Source: Acuticoccus sp051016205 (GTDB lineage: Bacteria; Pseudomonadota; Alphaproteobacteria; Rhizobiales; Amorphaceae). Taken from it: a DNA stretch of 64,000 nucleotides. Under the pieces are notes generated by a model. That model did not search any database and was not told the origin of the DNA. It worked only from the letters and a program-made list of their open reading frames with translations. The position numbers and the translations under genes are program-made. The stretch's first letter is position 1. Every line of letters starts with the position of its first letter. Shown piece by piece: positions 16,688 through 26,201 of the stretch. The stretch covers positions 744,001 through 808,000 of the forward strand of contig CP136534.1 in NCBI GenBank assembly GCA_051016205.1, given 5' to 3'.

Positions 16688-18058
16688 CTAAAACGCGTAA
16701 GTGCTGTAGATGTGGGAGAGGTCACCCTTCCAGGGGCCCTTGTAAGCGCTCAACAGCTCCTGGGCGGGGGTAATGCCTGAGTGCACCACATCCTCCACAG
16801 GGCCGAGGAAGTCGGTCTCGTCGCGGCTTTCGCCTTCGGAGCGGGCGCGCCGTGCGAGGCCTTTGCGGGCAAGGCCGACGGCATCGCGGGCAAGGTCCTG
16901 CGCCGTGCGCTGGCCGGCTTTGGCCTTCAGCCCTTCGCGCGGGACGGTGCGCCACAGGTGCGCGCGGTCCTCGGCGGTCAGCTCCTTGCAAAGGGCGACG
17001 GCCTCGTCCAGCACGCCGGCATCGTACAAGAGGCCCACCCAAAGGGCAGGCAGTGCGCAAATCCTGCGCCAAGGGCCGCCATCGGCGCCGCGCATTTCCA
17101 AGAAGCGCTTCAGCCGCACATCGGGGAAGAGGGTGGACAGGTGGTTGACCCAGTCGCCCATGTTGGGACGCTCGCCAGGCAAACCGTCGAAACGCCCTTC
17201 CATGAAGTCGCCGAAAGTGGCGTTGGTGGCGCGGATATAATCATCGCCGCGCTTGACGAAATACATCGGCACCTGAAGCGCATAGTCCACATAGCGCTCG
17301 TAGCCGAACCCATCCTCGAACGCGAAGGGGATGGGGCCTGACCGGTTCAAGTCCACGTCCAGCCAGATCTCAGCGCGGTTGGACAGGACGCCGTTCGCCG
17401 CCCCATCGATGAACGGCGAGTTGGCAAACAGCGCCGTCGCGATGGGCTGTAGCGCAAGGCCGACGCGCATCTTCTTGACCATGTCGGCTTCGCTGGAAAA
17501 GTCCAGGTTCACCTGGATGGTGGAGGTCCTGTACATCATGTCGAGGCCGCGGGTGCCGACGGTGGGCATGTACGCGGTCATGATCTGATAACGCTGCTTG
17601 GGCATCATTGGCATTTGCGCGCGCGACCATTCAGGCGCGACGCCGACGCCAAGGAAGCCGACGTTCAGATCGTCGGAGATCTGGCGCACCTGGTTGAGGT
17701 GCTGGTTGGCCTCGCGGCAGGTCTGGTGCAGCGTCTCCAGCGGCGCGCCCGACAGTTCGAACTGTCCGCCAGGCTCCACGCTGATTGCCCCGCCGCCCGA
17801 CGCATCCGCAAGACCGATGATTTTGCCGCGCTCCTCGATGGCGTCCCAGCCCGTGAGGGTTTGCATGCGGGTGAGAATCTCGCCGATCCCGTTCGGGCCT
17901 TCGTAAGGGAGGGGGGCGTGGGTTTTGAGGTCGAAGCCGAACTTTTCGTGCTCGGTGCCTATGCGAAAGCTGTCTGCCGGTTTTTCGCCAGGCAGGAACC
18001 AGTCCACCAGCTGCTGGCGCCCTTCGATAGGCGTATCGTCAAGAGTGTCACGCGCCAT
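16688..18058 (-). CDS. gshA: glutamate-cysteine ligase (plant/alphaproteobacterial type)
   Basis: Catalyses the first, ATP-dependent step of glutathione synthesis (L-glutamate plus L-cysteine to gamma-glutamylcysteine). It belongs to the GCS2-like class shared by plants and alphaproteobacteria: FRIGTEHEKFGF (about 31-42), GGGAISVEPGGQFELSG, FLGVGVAPEWSR, MYRTSTIQVNLDFSSEADM and the C-terminal SHIYSTYAF. Length is 456 residues, normal for this class. rsmE lies directly upstream on the same strand (28-base gap), a common pairing in this phylum. gshB is not in the window. Confidence 0.96.
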   Translation of the reverse strand: MARDTLDDTPIEGRQQLVDWFLPGEKPADSFRIGTEHEKFGFDLKTHAPLPYEGPNGIGEILTRMQTLTGWDAIEERGKIIGLADASGGGAISVEPGGQFELSGAPLETLHQTCREANQHLNQVRQISDDLNVGFLGVGVAPEWSRAQMPMMPKQRYQIMTAYMPTVGTRGLDMMYRTSTIQVNLDFSSEADMVKKMRVGLALQPIATALFANSPFIDGAANGVLSNRAEIWLDVDLNRSGPIPFAFEDGFGYERYVDYALQVPMYFVKRGDDYIRATNATFGDFMEGRFDGLPGERPNMGDWVNHLSTLFPDVRLKRFLEMRGADGGPWRRICALPALWVGLLYDAGVLDEAVALCKELTAEDRAHLWRTVPREGLKAKAGQRTAQDLARDAVGLARKGLARRARSEGESRDETDFLGPVEDVVHSGITPAQELLSAYKGPWKGDLSHIYSTYAF

Positions 18059-18086
18059 CGGGCCGCCCCTTCAAACTGCGTGCAAT

Positions 18087-18842
18087 CTAGGCATCCGCGT
18101 GGCCGGGCGCAATCGCGTGGTATGACACGGATGGATGAGCGGCCTCCAAGAGAGCAAGGAGTGCCACGGCCGCCGTGTCGGCCCGCAACACCCGAGGCCC
18201 CAGCGACACCCTGACGCTGCGCTTGATGAAAAGCGCCCGTTCCTCGTCCGAAAACCCGCCCTCTGGACCGACCAGAACGGCAAAGGGGGGCGCCGCGGCC
18301 TTGATGGCGGCAATGGGGTCCGCGTCATCGCCCGCCAGCGCTTCGTCGGCGACAATCAGACGCCGTTCGCCAAGACTAGCCAGGAAATCGCCAAAGGGCT
18401 GCGGTTCGGCAATCTCGGGCACGGCGAGGACGCCGCACTGCTCGCACGCCTCGATCACGTTCTTGCGCATGCGCTCAGCGTTGATGCGCCGCACCTGGCC
18501 GTGCTGGGTGAGGACGGGGACGAGGCGCCCTGCCCCCATCTCCACCGCTTTTTCCACCATGTAATCAAGCCGCGCCTGACGCAGCGGGGCGAACGCATAC
18601 CACAGCGTCAAAGGCGCCGGCTGCGGGCGCACAGCCTCATGCGCTTCAAGGGTCACGTTGCGCTTTCCGCCGAGGCGAACTGCGGCGATGAACTCCCCGT
18701 CGCGGCCGTTGAAGACGCGCATCCGCGCCCCGTCGCCAAGGCGCATGACGTTGCGCACATAGTTGGCCTGGCCTGTGTCGAGGGCGATGTCGCCTGGCAG
18801 ATCGTCTGCCACGAACAGCCTTGGGGCCTTGAAGTCGTGCAC
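18087..18842 (-). CDS. rsmE: 16S rRNA m3U1498 methyltransferase RsmE
   Basis: A SPOUT-class SAM-dependent methyltransferase that methylates N3 of U1498 in 16S rRNA. The N-terminal PUA-like part (RLFVADDLPG, NYVRNVMRLGDGARMRVFNG) is followed by the knotted C-terminal SAM site with LVGPEGGFSDEE and SLGPRVLRADTAAVALL. Length is 251 residues, normal. It is divergent from xseA; only 42 bases separate the two starts, so the promoters must overlap. Confidence 0.96.
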   Translation of the reverse strand: MHDFKAPRLFVADDLPGDIALDTGQANYVRNVMRLGDGARMRVFNGRDGEFIAAVRLGGKRNVTLEAHEAVRPQPAPLTLWYAFAPLRQARLDYMVEKAVEMGAGRLVPVLTQHGQVRRINAERMRKNVIEACEQCGVLAVPEIAEPQPFGDFLASLGERRLIVADEALAGDDADPIAAIKAAAPPFAVLVGPEGGFSDEERALFIKRSVRVSLGPRVLRADTAAVALLALLEAAHPSVSYHAIAPGHADA

Positions 18843-18884
18843 GGCTTGTTCCCAATCCTTCAGGCGGTGACTAAGGTGATTGTC

Positions 18885-20444
18885 ATGGTTGCCGACCCCC
18901 AGATCGACACGCCGAGCCAGCGCAGTGGCTCCAACGTTGCCGAGTACTCCGTCTCCGAGCTGTCGCGCGCCGTCAAGCGTGCTGTGGAGGATGGGTTTGC
19001 CCGGGTGAGGGTGCGCGGCGAGATTTCAGGCTTTCGCGGCCGCCACTCCTCAGGCCACTGCTACTTCTCCTTGAAGGACGTGGACGCCACCCTCGATGCG
19101 GTGGTCTGGCGCAGCGGCTATGCCCGCCTCGGGGTCAAGCCTGAAGAGGGCCTTGAGGTGATTGCCACGGGCCGCCTCACCACCTTTGCCAAAAAGTCCT
19201 CCTACCAGCTTGTGGTGGAGCAGCTTGAGCCTGCCGGCGTCGGCGCGCTGATGAAGCTGTTGGAAGAGCGGCGCAAAAAGCTTGCCGCCGAGGGCCTCTT
19301 CGACGAAGCGCGCAAGAAGCCGCTGCCGTCGCTGCCAAGGGTGATCGGCGTTGTGACCTCGCCCACGGGGGCCGTGATCCGCGACATCTTGCACCGCGTG
19401 TCCGACAGGTTTCCGAGCCACGTGGTGGTCTGGCCCGTGCGGGTGCAAGGGGAGACCTCAGGCGCCGAAGTGGCGCGGGCGGTGGAAGGTTTTGCGGGCG
19501 CGTACGGTGGACCGCGACCCGATGTGTTGATTGTCGCGCGCGGCGGCGGCAGTGTGGAAGACCTTTGGGGCTACAATGACGAAGCTGTGGTGCGCGCGGT
19601 CGCGGCTTCGCCCATCCCCATCATCTCCGCGGTCGGCCACGAGACCGACTGGACGCTCATTGACCACGCCGCCGACGTTCGCGCTCCCACACCGACGGGC
19701 GCTGCGGAAATGGTGTTGCCCGTACGGGCGGACTGCCTGTCCGTCCTTGCCGACAGGGCGCGCAGGCTGGACGTTGCGGTTAGCACCTACCTTCACAAGC
19801 GCCAGGGGGAGGTGCGGCTGTTGTCGCGCGGTCTTCCGGCAGGGACAGCCATTCTGGCAGAGCCGCGCCAAAGGCTGGACGCTGTGGGCGACCGCCTGGT
19901 CAGCGCTCTTTTCGTCTCCACAGCCCACGCAAGGCGCCGTTTCGTATCGGCGGCAGCGCGCTTGTCGCCTGAGGCAACGGCCGTCTCCGTCAGGCGGGCG
20001 AGGGAACGGTCGGGCGAGTTGTCCAACAGGCTCGACCGTGCGCTCACCGTGCGCTTGCAAAAGGCACGGATGGAGTTTGTGCGCTCCGCAGCGGGCGTCG
20101 CACCGCGGCTCGTCACCCGCCGCACGGGCGAGGCGCGGGCCGAACTCTCCCGCCTTGGCATGAGGCGCGACAGGGCCTGGGCCACCACCCTGACAGGCGC
20201 ACGCGCACGGCTCGAGGCGGCGGGCAAGCTCCTCGGCGTCGTCTCTTATCAGGCGGTCTTGGCGCGCGGGTTCGCCCTCGTGCGCCGCACGGACGACACC
20301 ACCGTGCGCAGCGCCTCCAAAGTGGGCCGCGGCGAGGTGCTGGAGCTGGAATTCTCCGATGGCCGCGTGAAGGTGATGGAGACCAGCCCGCGAAAAAAGC
20401 GCACCCGCCGCCCAGGCACTGAAGAACAGGGGCTGCTCTTCTAG
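18885..20444 (+). CDS. xseA: exodeoxyribonuclease VII large subunit
   Basis: The large subunit of the bidirectional single-strand DNA exonuclease. The N-terminal OB-fold (EYSVSELSRAVKRAVEDGFARVRVRGEISGF broken by SGHCYFSLKD) is at about 17-110. The catalytic core has VIGVVTSPTGAVIRDILHRVSDRFP, GGGSVEDLWGYNDEAVVRA and SAVGHETDWTLIDHAADVRAPTPTGAAE. A long coiled-coil follows. Start ATG 18885 gives 519 residues, longer than the roughly 450 of E. coli because of the coiled-coil and tail. The end converges on the KpsS-like gene with eight bases between stops. xseB is not in the window. Confidence 0.95.
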   Translation: MVADPQIDTPSQRSGSNVAEYSVSELSRAVKRAVEDGFARVRVRGEISGFRGRHSSGHCYFSLKDVDATLDAVVWRSGYARLGVKPEEGLEVIATGRLTTFAKKSSYQLVVEQLEPAGVGALMKLLEERRKKLAAEGLFDEARKKPLPSLPRVIGVVTSPTGAVIRDILHRVSDRFPSHVVVWPVRVQGETSGAEVARAVEGFAGAYGGPRPDVLIVARGGGSVEDLWGYNDEAVVRAVAASPIPIISAVGHETDWTLIDHAADVRAPTPTGAAEMVLPVRADCLSVLADRARRLDVAVSTYLHKRQGEVRLLSRGLPAGTAILAEPRQRLDAVGDRLVSALFVSTAHARRRFVSAAARLSPEATAVSVRRARERSGELSNRLDRALTVRLQKARMEFVRSAAGVAPRLVTRRTGEARAELSRLGMRRDRAWATTLTGARARLEAAGKLLGVVSYQAVLARGFALVRRTDDTTVRSASKVGRGEVLELEFSDGRVKVMETSPRKKRTRRPGTEEQGLLF

Positions 20445-20452
20445 ATCTTCGC

Positions 20453-21721
20453 TCAGCGGATGCCGAGCGCGCGTGCCTTGACATGGCGGGGCGGGGGCAT
20501 GGCGTCTGCGCCCGGCTGCCCGACGGTGCCTGCAAGAATGCGCTCGGCGATGGCGCTGGCCGCCGCCTTGGTGCCTGCCCGCGCATAAATGGTGCCGCGC
20601 ACCTGGATGCTGGCGGCAAGGGCGCGGTGAAAAGCCTCCACCAGCGCGGCGTCGGGGGGCACAGCCTCTGTCCAAAACCGGTCGAGGGGGCCTTGGAAGG
20701 TGAGGCCGGGCACATCGTAGATGGCAGGAGCTAGGGTGATGACAGGGCAGCCCGCCACAAGTCCGTCCACCCCTGCGCTGGAATTGACGGTCACGACGCC
20801 CGCGCAATCGCCACACCAGGCGGACATGGCAAGTCCATCCACAAAATCCACGCGCTCCTCGATACCGGCGGCACGCGCCAAGTCCGGTACCCGCGACGCC
20901 CAGTGGACGGGGCCGAGGTCGCCAGGGTGCTTCTTCACCACCAGGCGTGCATCGGTCGGGGCGTTGGCGGCGAAGGAGGCGAACGTGGCCGTCAGCGCCT
21001 CGGCCATATCGTGGAACTGGGCATTGCTGCGGATCTGAAAGTCGGTGTCCGTTTGCATGGCAAACAGGAAGAAGGGCGGTTTTAGCCGCTCGCGCACGGT
21101 CGCGGCAGCGCGATTGCGTGCGCCAAGCTGACCCTCACGCCAGAGGAAACGGGCGTAGGCCACAAACGGGTGGTAGAGCCCGTGCTGACGATAATGCGGA
21201 TACAAAAACCAGCCGAACACGTTTGGCAGGCTCGTCATAAGGTCATCGCGCGTCTCAAGCAGGTGTTCGCGCGGGTAGATCACGCCTTCCTCGATGGGCG
21301 GGGCAGAGGCGGCGATGGCGCAAATCGCTTCCGGGTCGGTGGGAAACAGAGAATCCACCGAGTTGCCGTTCAACTCCACCGTCATCCAGTCGGGGCGCAG
21401 GTAACCGAGCTCCGTCACAACGACGGGGATGGAGCGGCGCCGCGCCTCCTCCGCCGCCTCAAGGTGGTAGGGGCGACGCTCCGAGTGCATGAGGATGGCG
21501 CTGAAGCGGCGGGAGTCCATCAGCGCACCGATGAAGCCCGGCCAGTCCCGCAGGCGGCCGCGATAGGCCATGGCAGGCGCGAGGCCCCAATGGGCGCGGT
21601 CGCCAGGGCAGATATTGACGCGGACCGTGGGCGTTCCGGCGGCCTTGAGTGTGTCTGAAATCTGCCGGAAGAGCGGAGATAAAGGGCCCTGCAGGATCAG
21701 GACGGCAGGCGTGTCGTTCAG
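20453..21721 (-). CDS. KpsS-like capsular polysaccharide biosynthesis protein (CTG start proposed)
   Basis: Matches the Capsule_synth (KpsS/LipB) family; characterised KpsS proteins are Kdo transferases building the lipid-linked start of group 2 capsules. The C-terminal half carries the family signature KKHPGD, then VVTVNSSAGVDGLVAGCPVI and YDVPGLTFQG. The first ATG (21571) gives 372 residues but cuts off a conserved-looking N-terminus: reading on upstream gives VLILQGPLSPLFRQISDTLK and a GD-W motif typical of KpsS. The upstream frame has no ATG, GTG or TTG before the preceding stop; a CTG at 21721 overlaps the grpE stop (CTGA) with GGAGAG five bases before it. That start gives 422 residues. 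No kpsC or capsule export genes are adjacent. Confidence 0.82.
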   Translation of the reverse strand: MNDTPAVLILQGPLSPLFRQISDTLKAAGTPTVRVNICPGDRAHWGLAPAMAYRGRLRDWPGFIGALMDSRRFSAILMHSERRPYHLEAAEEARRRSIPVVVTELGYLRPDWMTVELNGNSVDSLFPTDPEAICAIAASAPPIEEGVIYPREHLLETRDDLMTSLPNVFGWFLYPHYRQHGLYHPFVAYARFLWREGQLGARNRAAATVRERLKPPFFLFAMQTDTDFQIRSNAQFHDMAEALTATFASFAANAPTDARLVVKKHPGDLGPVHWASRVPDLARAAGIEERVDFVDGLAMSAWCGDCAGVVTVNSSAGVDGLVAGCPVITLAPAIYDVPGLTFQGPLDRFWTEAVPPDAALVEAFHRALAASIQVRGTIYARAGTKAAASAIAERILAGTVGQPGADAMPPPRHVKARALGIR

Positions 21722-22398
21722 CCGGGCTCTCCGCCGTTCGCCTCAGCGGGTGGACCTTTAGGGGTCTCTTCGGCCGGCTTTTCGGGCGCGGCGCCAGGCT
21801 TGGGACCGCCCTTGGAGACGCCCACCATGGCGGGGCGCAAGATGCGCTCGCCAATCATCGAGCCGGCCTGCACCACCTGGACGACGGTGCCTGAAGCGAC
21901 TTCGGTGTTTTCGATCTCGAACATGGCCTGATGCTTGTTCGGGTCGAACCGTTCGCCAACAGGGTTCAGCGTCGTCACGCCGTGCCGCTCGAAAACACTC
22001 TGGAGTTCGCGCTCGGTCATGCGAACGCCGTCCATCAGGTTTTTCAGCTCAGTCGGCAGGTCATCCTCGCCCATGCCGTCGATGGCGGCCAAGGCGCGCT
22101 GAAAATTGTCTGACACGCTGAGGAGATCGCGGGCGAAGCTGGTGATGGCATAGGACCGCGCGTCCGCGACATCGCGCTGGGCGCGGCGGCGTACGTTCTC
22201 AGCCTCGGCGAGGGCGCGCAGCATGTGTTGGCGCGTCTCTTCCGCCTCGCGCTGAAGCTCCTGCATAGGATCCTTTTCAGGTGCGGGCGATGCGTCCTCG
22301 GCGGGCGGATTGCCGCCGAGGATCTCGGACGCTTCAGGCACCAGTGAATCGGCCTCGGCGGGTTTGTCCGCCTTGCCTTGCGTCGTATCGTCAATCAA
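21718..22398 (-). CDS. grpE: nucleotide exchange factor GrpE
   Basis: GrpE releases ADP from DnaK in the chaperone cycle. Disordered acidic N-terminus (1-60), a long coiled-coil (MQELQREAEETRQHMLRALAEAENVR broken around residue 75), then the beta-wing domain with GVRMTERELQSVFERHGV and NPVGERFDPNKHQAMFE. The C-terminal tail is Pro/Gly rich. The start at 22398 is TTG with GGGG upstream. It is not next to hrcA or dnaKJ as in many relatives; its stop overlaps the KpsS-like gene's proposed start. Confidence 0.96.
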   Translation of the reverse strand: MIDDTTQGKADKPAEADSLVPEASEILGGNPPAEDASPAPEKDPMQELQREAEETRQHMLRALAEAENVRRRAQRDVADARSYAITSFARDLLSVSDNFQRALAAIDGMGEDDLPTELKNLMDGVRMTERELQSVFERHGVTTLNPVGERFDPNKHQAMFEIENTEVASGTVVQVVQAGSMIGERILRPAMVGVSKGGPKPGAAPEKPAEETPKGPPAEANGGEPG

Positions 22399-22473
22399 GA
22401 GCGACCCCGTTCGTCTCGCGCCTCACAGGCACGCACCTGTGCACTCGGTGCGTCCCGTCAAGGCCAGGCTCTG

Positions 22474-22794
22474 TTAGATGGAGGCGTTGATCCAGTCCAC
22501 CAGACGCCCTTTGGGGGCAGCGCCCACCTGTGTGGCGGCCGGCTGACCGTTCTTGAACATGATCAAGGTGGGAATGGAGCGCACGCCGTATTTCATAGCG
22601 ATCTGCTGATTCTCGTCCACGTTCAGCTTGGCGATTTTCACCTTGCCGTCCATTTCTGTGGCGATCTCTTCAAGCGCCGGCGCGATCGTCTTACACGGTC
22701 CGCACCATTCGGCCCAGAAGTCCACGACCACGGGCTGGTCGCTCTGGATGACGTCGGCGTCGAACGATGTGTCGGTGACGTTGGCGGGAGGCAT
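22474..22794 (-). CDS. trxA: thioredoxin
   Basis: A cytoplasmic disulfide reductase of 106 residues with the active site WCGPCK (Cys31, Cys34) and the cis-proline segment RSIPTLIMFKNGQ. Composition and length match thioredoxin 1. It follows addA with a 17-base gap on the same strand and ends the divL-addA gene chain; trxA after addA is common in alphaproteobacteria. Confidence 0.97.
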   Translation of the reverse strand: MPPANVTDTSFDADVIQSDQPVVVDFWAEWCGPCKTIAPALEEIATEMDGKVKIAKLNVDENQQIAMKYGVRSIPTLIMFKNGQPAATQVGAAPKGRLVDWINASI

Positions 22795-22811
22795 GGCTCA
22801 CCTTCCTCTCT

Positions 22812-25800
22812 CTAATGTGAGACCGGTAGGTATGTTTGGGTAAGATCACCGTCAAGCAACGCACCGTGAGTGCGCACAACCGTGACCTCCGGCAGCGCCC
22901 CATCCAGCGCCATGAAGCGTGGCTCTGCGGTCCACACGATGGCCGTGCGAATCTCTCGGCCCGGCAAAAGCGTACCGACGAGCGCTTTGTAAACCGCAAG
23001 CTGGCGTTTGTAGCCTGACGGCACGTCCGCCGCGGTCTGCGGCACCATGCGGTCGGTCTTGTAGTCGACGATGAGGGCGTGGTCCTTGTGGACCTGAAGC
23101 CTGTCGATCCGCCCTGTGATGCGCCTGATTGCTCCGCCGGGAAGCTGCACATCCCCCGTCACCCCCACCTCCTTGCGCACCGATGGCGCGGCAAGCTGGG
23201 GGAGGGCGAGCACCTTGCGCACCTGTGTAAGGACCACGGGGTCGCCCGTCAGACCTTCGCCGTCGGTATCTGCTGCTTCAAGAAGAGCGTGGACGATGAG
23301 GCCGCGTTCACGCGCCGCCTCGCCGCCATCTCCATCCACCGACCCGCCAGGGCTGGGGTGCGCCTTGTCTTCGCCCATGGCAGAGGGGGCGATCCGCGGC
23401 GGGACGGTGCGTTTGATGAGGGCTGGTGTGCTCAGCCAGTCGGGCCGCTCCACGCTGGTCTTTGGCTTCGGGGGTTTTTGCGGGGGCGGAGTGAGGGTGC
23501 TTTCAGGCAAGCGCCAGGCAAGAGCGGTCTCGCCCTCCATGTCGTAACAGGTGGCGCCCTCGCTCAAGGTCTCGCTGACAAGGGCATGCCAGCCACCTTT
23601 GCCGGGGGCGCGCTTGCCATAGGCACCGCACACCACCAGGTGCTCGCGCGCACGGGTCATCCCCACATAAAGGAGGCGCATATGCTCTGCCGCCTCGCGG
23701 GCGTTGCGGGCGTCGATCACCTGTTTGATGACTTGAGGGCGGTGCTCCTCCGTCGGCGCGAAGATGAAGGGCGCCGGCGTTTCATCATCTGGCGCAGGAA
23801 GGGTGAGGAACTGGGACGACCCGCGGACGGCCGTCTGCCCCCATCCAAGGTCGGCGAGGAACACCAGCCGCGCCTCAAGCCCCTTGGCGCCGTGGACGGT
23901 CATGACGCGCACCGCATCAAGGTCGCTCTCGGCAGAGCGGCGCAGCACCGCGTGGGATTTCGACAGGCGGAACAGGAACGGCTCCATCGCCGGCACGCCA
24001 ACGCTTTCATACTGCAAGGCCATGTCGAGGAAGGCGTCCAGCGCATCGAGCGCCTCGCCCCCCATGCGGGCGGCAAAGTCGGCGCGCCGCCCCTCGCTGA
24101 TCAGAATGTGGGCGAAGACATCGAAAGGGCGGCGGGTGAGGGCAAGGGTCCGCCAGCGCGTCAAGGTGCGCGCCTCGGCCTGGCACCCTTCGGCCTGTTG
24201 GAGGGTGTCGTAAAGGCTGCCTTTTCGGCCATGGGCAAGGGCGAAAAGCGCCGCGTCGTCAAAGCCGAATAGCGGGCTTTTCAGGACCGCTGCAAGGGAG
24301 AGATCGTCCCCGGTGATCAGCGCGCGGGCGAGCGCCATCATGTCCTTCACGGCAATGTGGTCGGTGACGGCAAGCCTGTCGGCACCGGCTGTGGGGACGC
24401 CGCGGGCCTTGAGCTCGCGGTTCATCAAGGTGGCAAAGGGTTCGCGCTTGCGCGACAGGATCATCACATCGCCAGGGCGAAGAGCAGGGCCGCCAGCGGG
24501 GCCTTCCTGGGTGGTCCAAGCCACCACGCTGTCGGCAATGCGTTTGGTGAGGCGCACGATGCCCGAATGGTCGGGCGTTGCGTCGAACGGAGCGTCCCAG
24601 GCGCCAGGCTCATCAGCCTCGGCGTCGCCGAAAAGGGGCCACACGTCGACGCCGCCTGCCACATCGCGCACGGGGATGTGCTGGACGGCACTATCCCCGA
24701 CGGCGGCTGCGGCACGCGGGTCTTCAAACACAGTGTCCACCGCCGACAGGACCTGGGGGGCTGAGCGGAAGGAGTGGGCAAGGTCCACCGCCACGAACGG
24801 TTTGCCGACGTTGGCGGCCGCCGCATCATAGTGGTGGCGCTTTTCTTGGAAGAGGTGCGGGGCAGCGCCCTGGAAAGCGTAGATGGACTGCTTTTCGTCC
24901 CCCACCACGAAGAGTGTGCGGTTGGCCTCACGCGCGCCTTCGCCAGCGAAGAACTCGTCCGTGAGGGCACTCACCATCTCCCACTGGAGGGGGGAGGTGT
25001 CCTGCGCCTCGTCCACCATGATGTGGTCGATGCCCTCGTCCAGCTTGTAGCGCACCCAGGCGGCAGCGCGCCCGCCTTGGACAAGGCTGAGGGCACGGTC
25101 GATCTGATCGTCATAGTCGATCAGGCCGCGGCGGCGCTTGTCCGCCTCAAGCCGCCCCAGTGCCTCCCAGGCAAGGCGCACCAGGGGGAGCGTGGCGGCC
25201 ATGGCGTTTTGCGCGCGTGCCTCGTCCATCATCGCGGCAAGGCGGGTTTGTTCCGCCATCACCATGTCCAGGAGGTCGGGCAGCTCTTCGACGATGGCTT
25301 TGGCGACGAACTTTGCCGGCGCGCGCGGGGCGCCTTGGTTGGTCAGGAACAGCGTGCGCCAAGCCGCCTCGCGGGTGGCTGGATCAGGCGCATTGAGGAC
25401 GGCTTCGGCCCTTTCCCCCACCGCAACGCTTGCCTTCAGCCTTTGGGTTACGTCCACCAGTTTGCGCAGCGTGGCATCGTCCACCGCGGGCTCGGGGGCG
25501 GCTGGGCCGCTGAGGAGAGTGCGTTCAAGGATGGTGGAGAGTGTGGCGGGGTCCGCTTCGCTGTCCACGAACTCCATCAGGTCGCGACGTAGGGAGAGGG
25601 CGCTTGCAAGGCTCTCCACAACGCTGCGGTCGCTCACCTGTGCAACCAAGGCAGAGAGGGCCTCAGCCTCCCATCCGCCGGGGTCGATGCTCGCCTGGGC
25701 AAGGGTCTCGGCCACCGCCGTCTCGGTGAGTTCGTTGGCGCTAGCCTCATCCATGACGGTGAAAGCGCCCGAGACGTTCGCCTCCAGGGGAAAGCGGCGC

Positions 25801-26201
25801 AGGAGCATGGCCGCAAACGCATGAAGGGTCTGGACCTTCAGGCCCCCGGGCGTCTCGAGCGCTTCGGCAAAGAGGGTGCGGGCGCGCACGGTGGCTTCAT
25901 CAGGGTCGAGCGTTGGGGCAAGGCGGGCCACCTCCTGCGCCAGATCCGCCGGGGGGAGTGTGGCAAGACGGGCAAGCTGGTCGAACACACGCACCGCCAT
26001 CTCGGCGGCCGCAGCGTTGGTGAAGGTCAGGCAAAGGATCGCCCGCGCAGGCACGCCCGACAGCAACAGCCGCACAACGCGCTGGGCAAGGACGAACGTC
26101 TTGCCCGCCCCCGCATTGGCCGACACCCAGACGGAGGCATCGGGATCGCTTGAACGGGCCTGTGCGTGGTCCGCCTCCTTGGGGACGATAAGGTCAGCCA
26201 T
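22812..26201 (-). CDS. addA: double-strand break repair helicase-nuclease AddA
   Basis: The UvrD-like helicase and nuclease subunit of the AddAB complex, which processes double-strand breaks for recombination (RecBCD equivalent). Walker A is in SANAGAGKTFVLAQRVVRLL (about 28-35). Walker B is IMVDEAQDTSPLQWEM. Motif VI lies in LLYVGMTRAREHLVV. The C-terminal RecB-type nuclease contains ALIVDYKTDRMVP. I start at ATG 26201, giving 1129 residues; an in-frame GTG/ATG upstream adds a non-conserved leader inside addB. It overlaps the addB stop by eight bases. Confidence 0.96.
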   Translation of the reverse strand: MADLIVPKEADHAQARSSDPDASVWVSANAGAGKTFVLAQRVVRLLLSGVPARAILCLTFTNAAAAEMAVRVFDQLARLATLPPADLAQEVARLAPTLDPDEATVRARTLFAEALETPGGLKVQTLHAFAAMLLRRFPLEANVSGAFTVMDEASANELTETAVAETLAQASIDPGGWEAEALSALVAQVSDRSVVESLASALSLRRDLMEFVDSEADPATLSTILERTLLSGPAAPEPAVDDATLRKLVDVTQRLKASVAVGERAEAVLNAPDPATREAAWRTLFLTNQGAPRAPAKFVAKAIVEELPDLLDMVMAEQTRLAAMMDEARAQNAMAATLPLVRLAWEALGRLEADKRRRGLIDYDDQIDRALSLVQGGRAAAWVRYKLDEGIDHIMVDEAQDTSPLQWEMVSALTDEFFAGEGAREANRTLFVVGDEKQSIYAFQGAAPHLFQEKRHHYDAAAANVGKPFVAVDLAHSFRSAPQVLSAVDTVFEDPRAAAAVGDSAVQHIPVRDVAGGVDVWPLFGDAEADEPGAWDAPFDATPDHSGIVRLTKRIADSVVAWTTQEGPAGGPALRPGDVMILSRKREPFATLMNRELKARGVPTAGADRLAVTDHIAVKDMMALARALITGDDLSLAAVLKSPLFGFDDAALFALAHGRKGSLYDTLQQAEGCQAEARTLTRWRTLALTRRPFDVFAHILISEGRRADFAARMGGEALDALDAFLDMALQYESVGVPAMEPFLFRLSKSHAVLRRSAESDLDAVRVMTVHGAKGLEARLVFLADLGWGQTAVRGSSQFLTLPAPDDETPAPFIFAPTEEHRPQVIKQVIDARNAREAAEHMRLLYVGMTRAREHLVVCGAYGKRAPGKGGWHALVSETLSEGATCYDMEGETALAWRLPESTLTPPPQKPPKPKTSVERPDWLSTPALIKRTVPPRIAPSAMGEDKAHPSPGGSVDGDGGEAARERGLIVHALLEAADTDGEGLTGDPVVLTQVRKVLALPQLAAPSVRKEVGVTGDVQLPGGAIRRITGRIDRLQVHKDHALIVDYKTDRMVPQTAADVPSGYKRQLAVYKALVGTLLPGREIRTAIVWTAEPRFMALDGALPEVTVVRTHGALLDGDLTQTYLPVSH

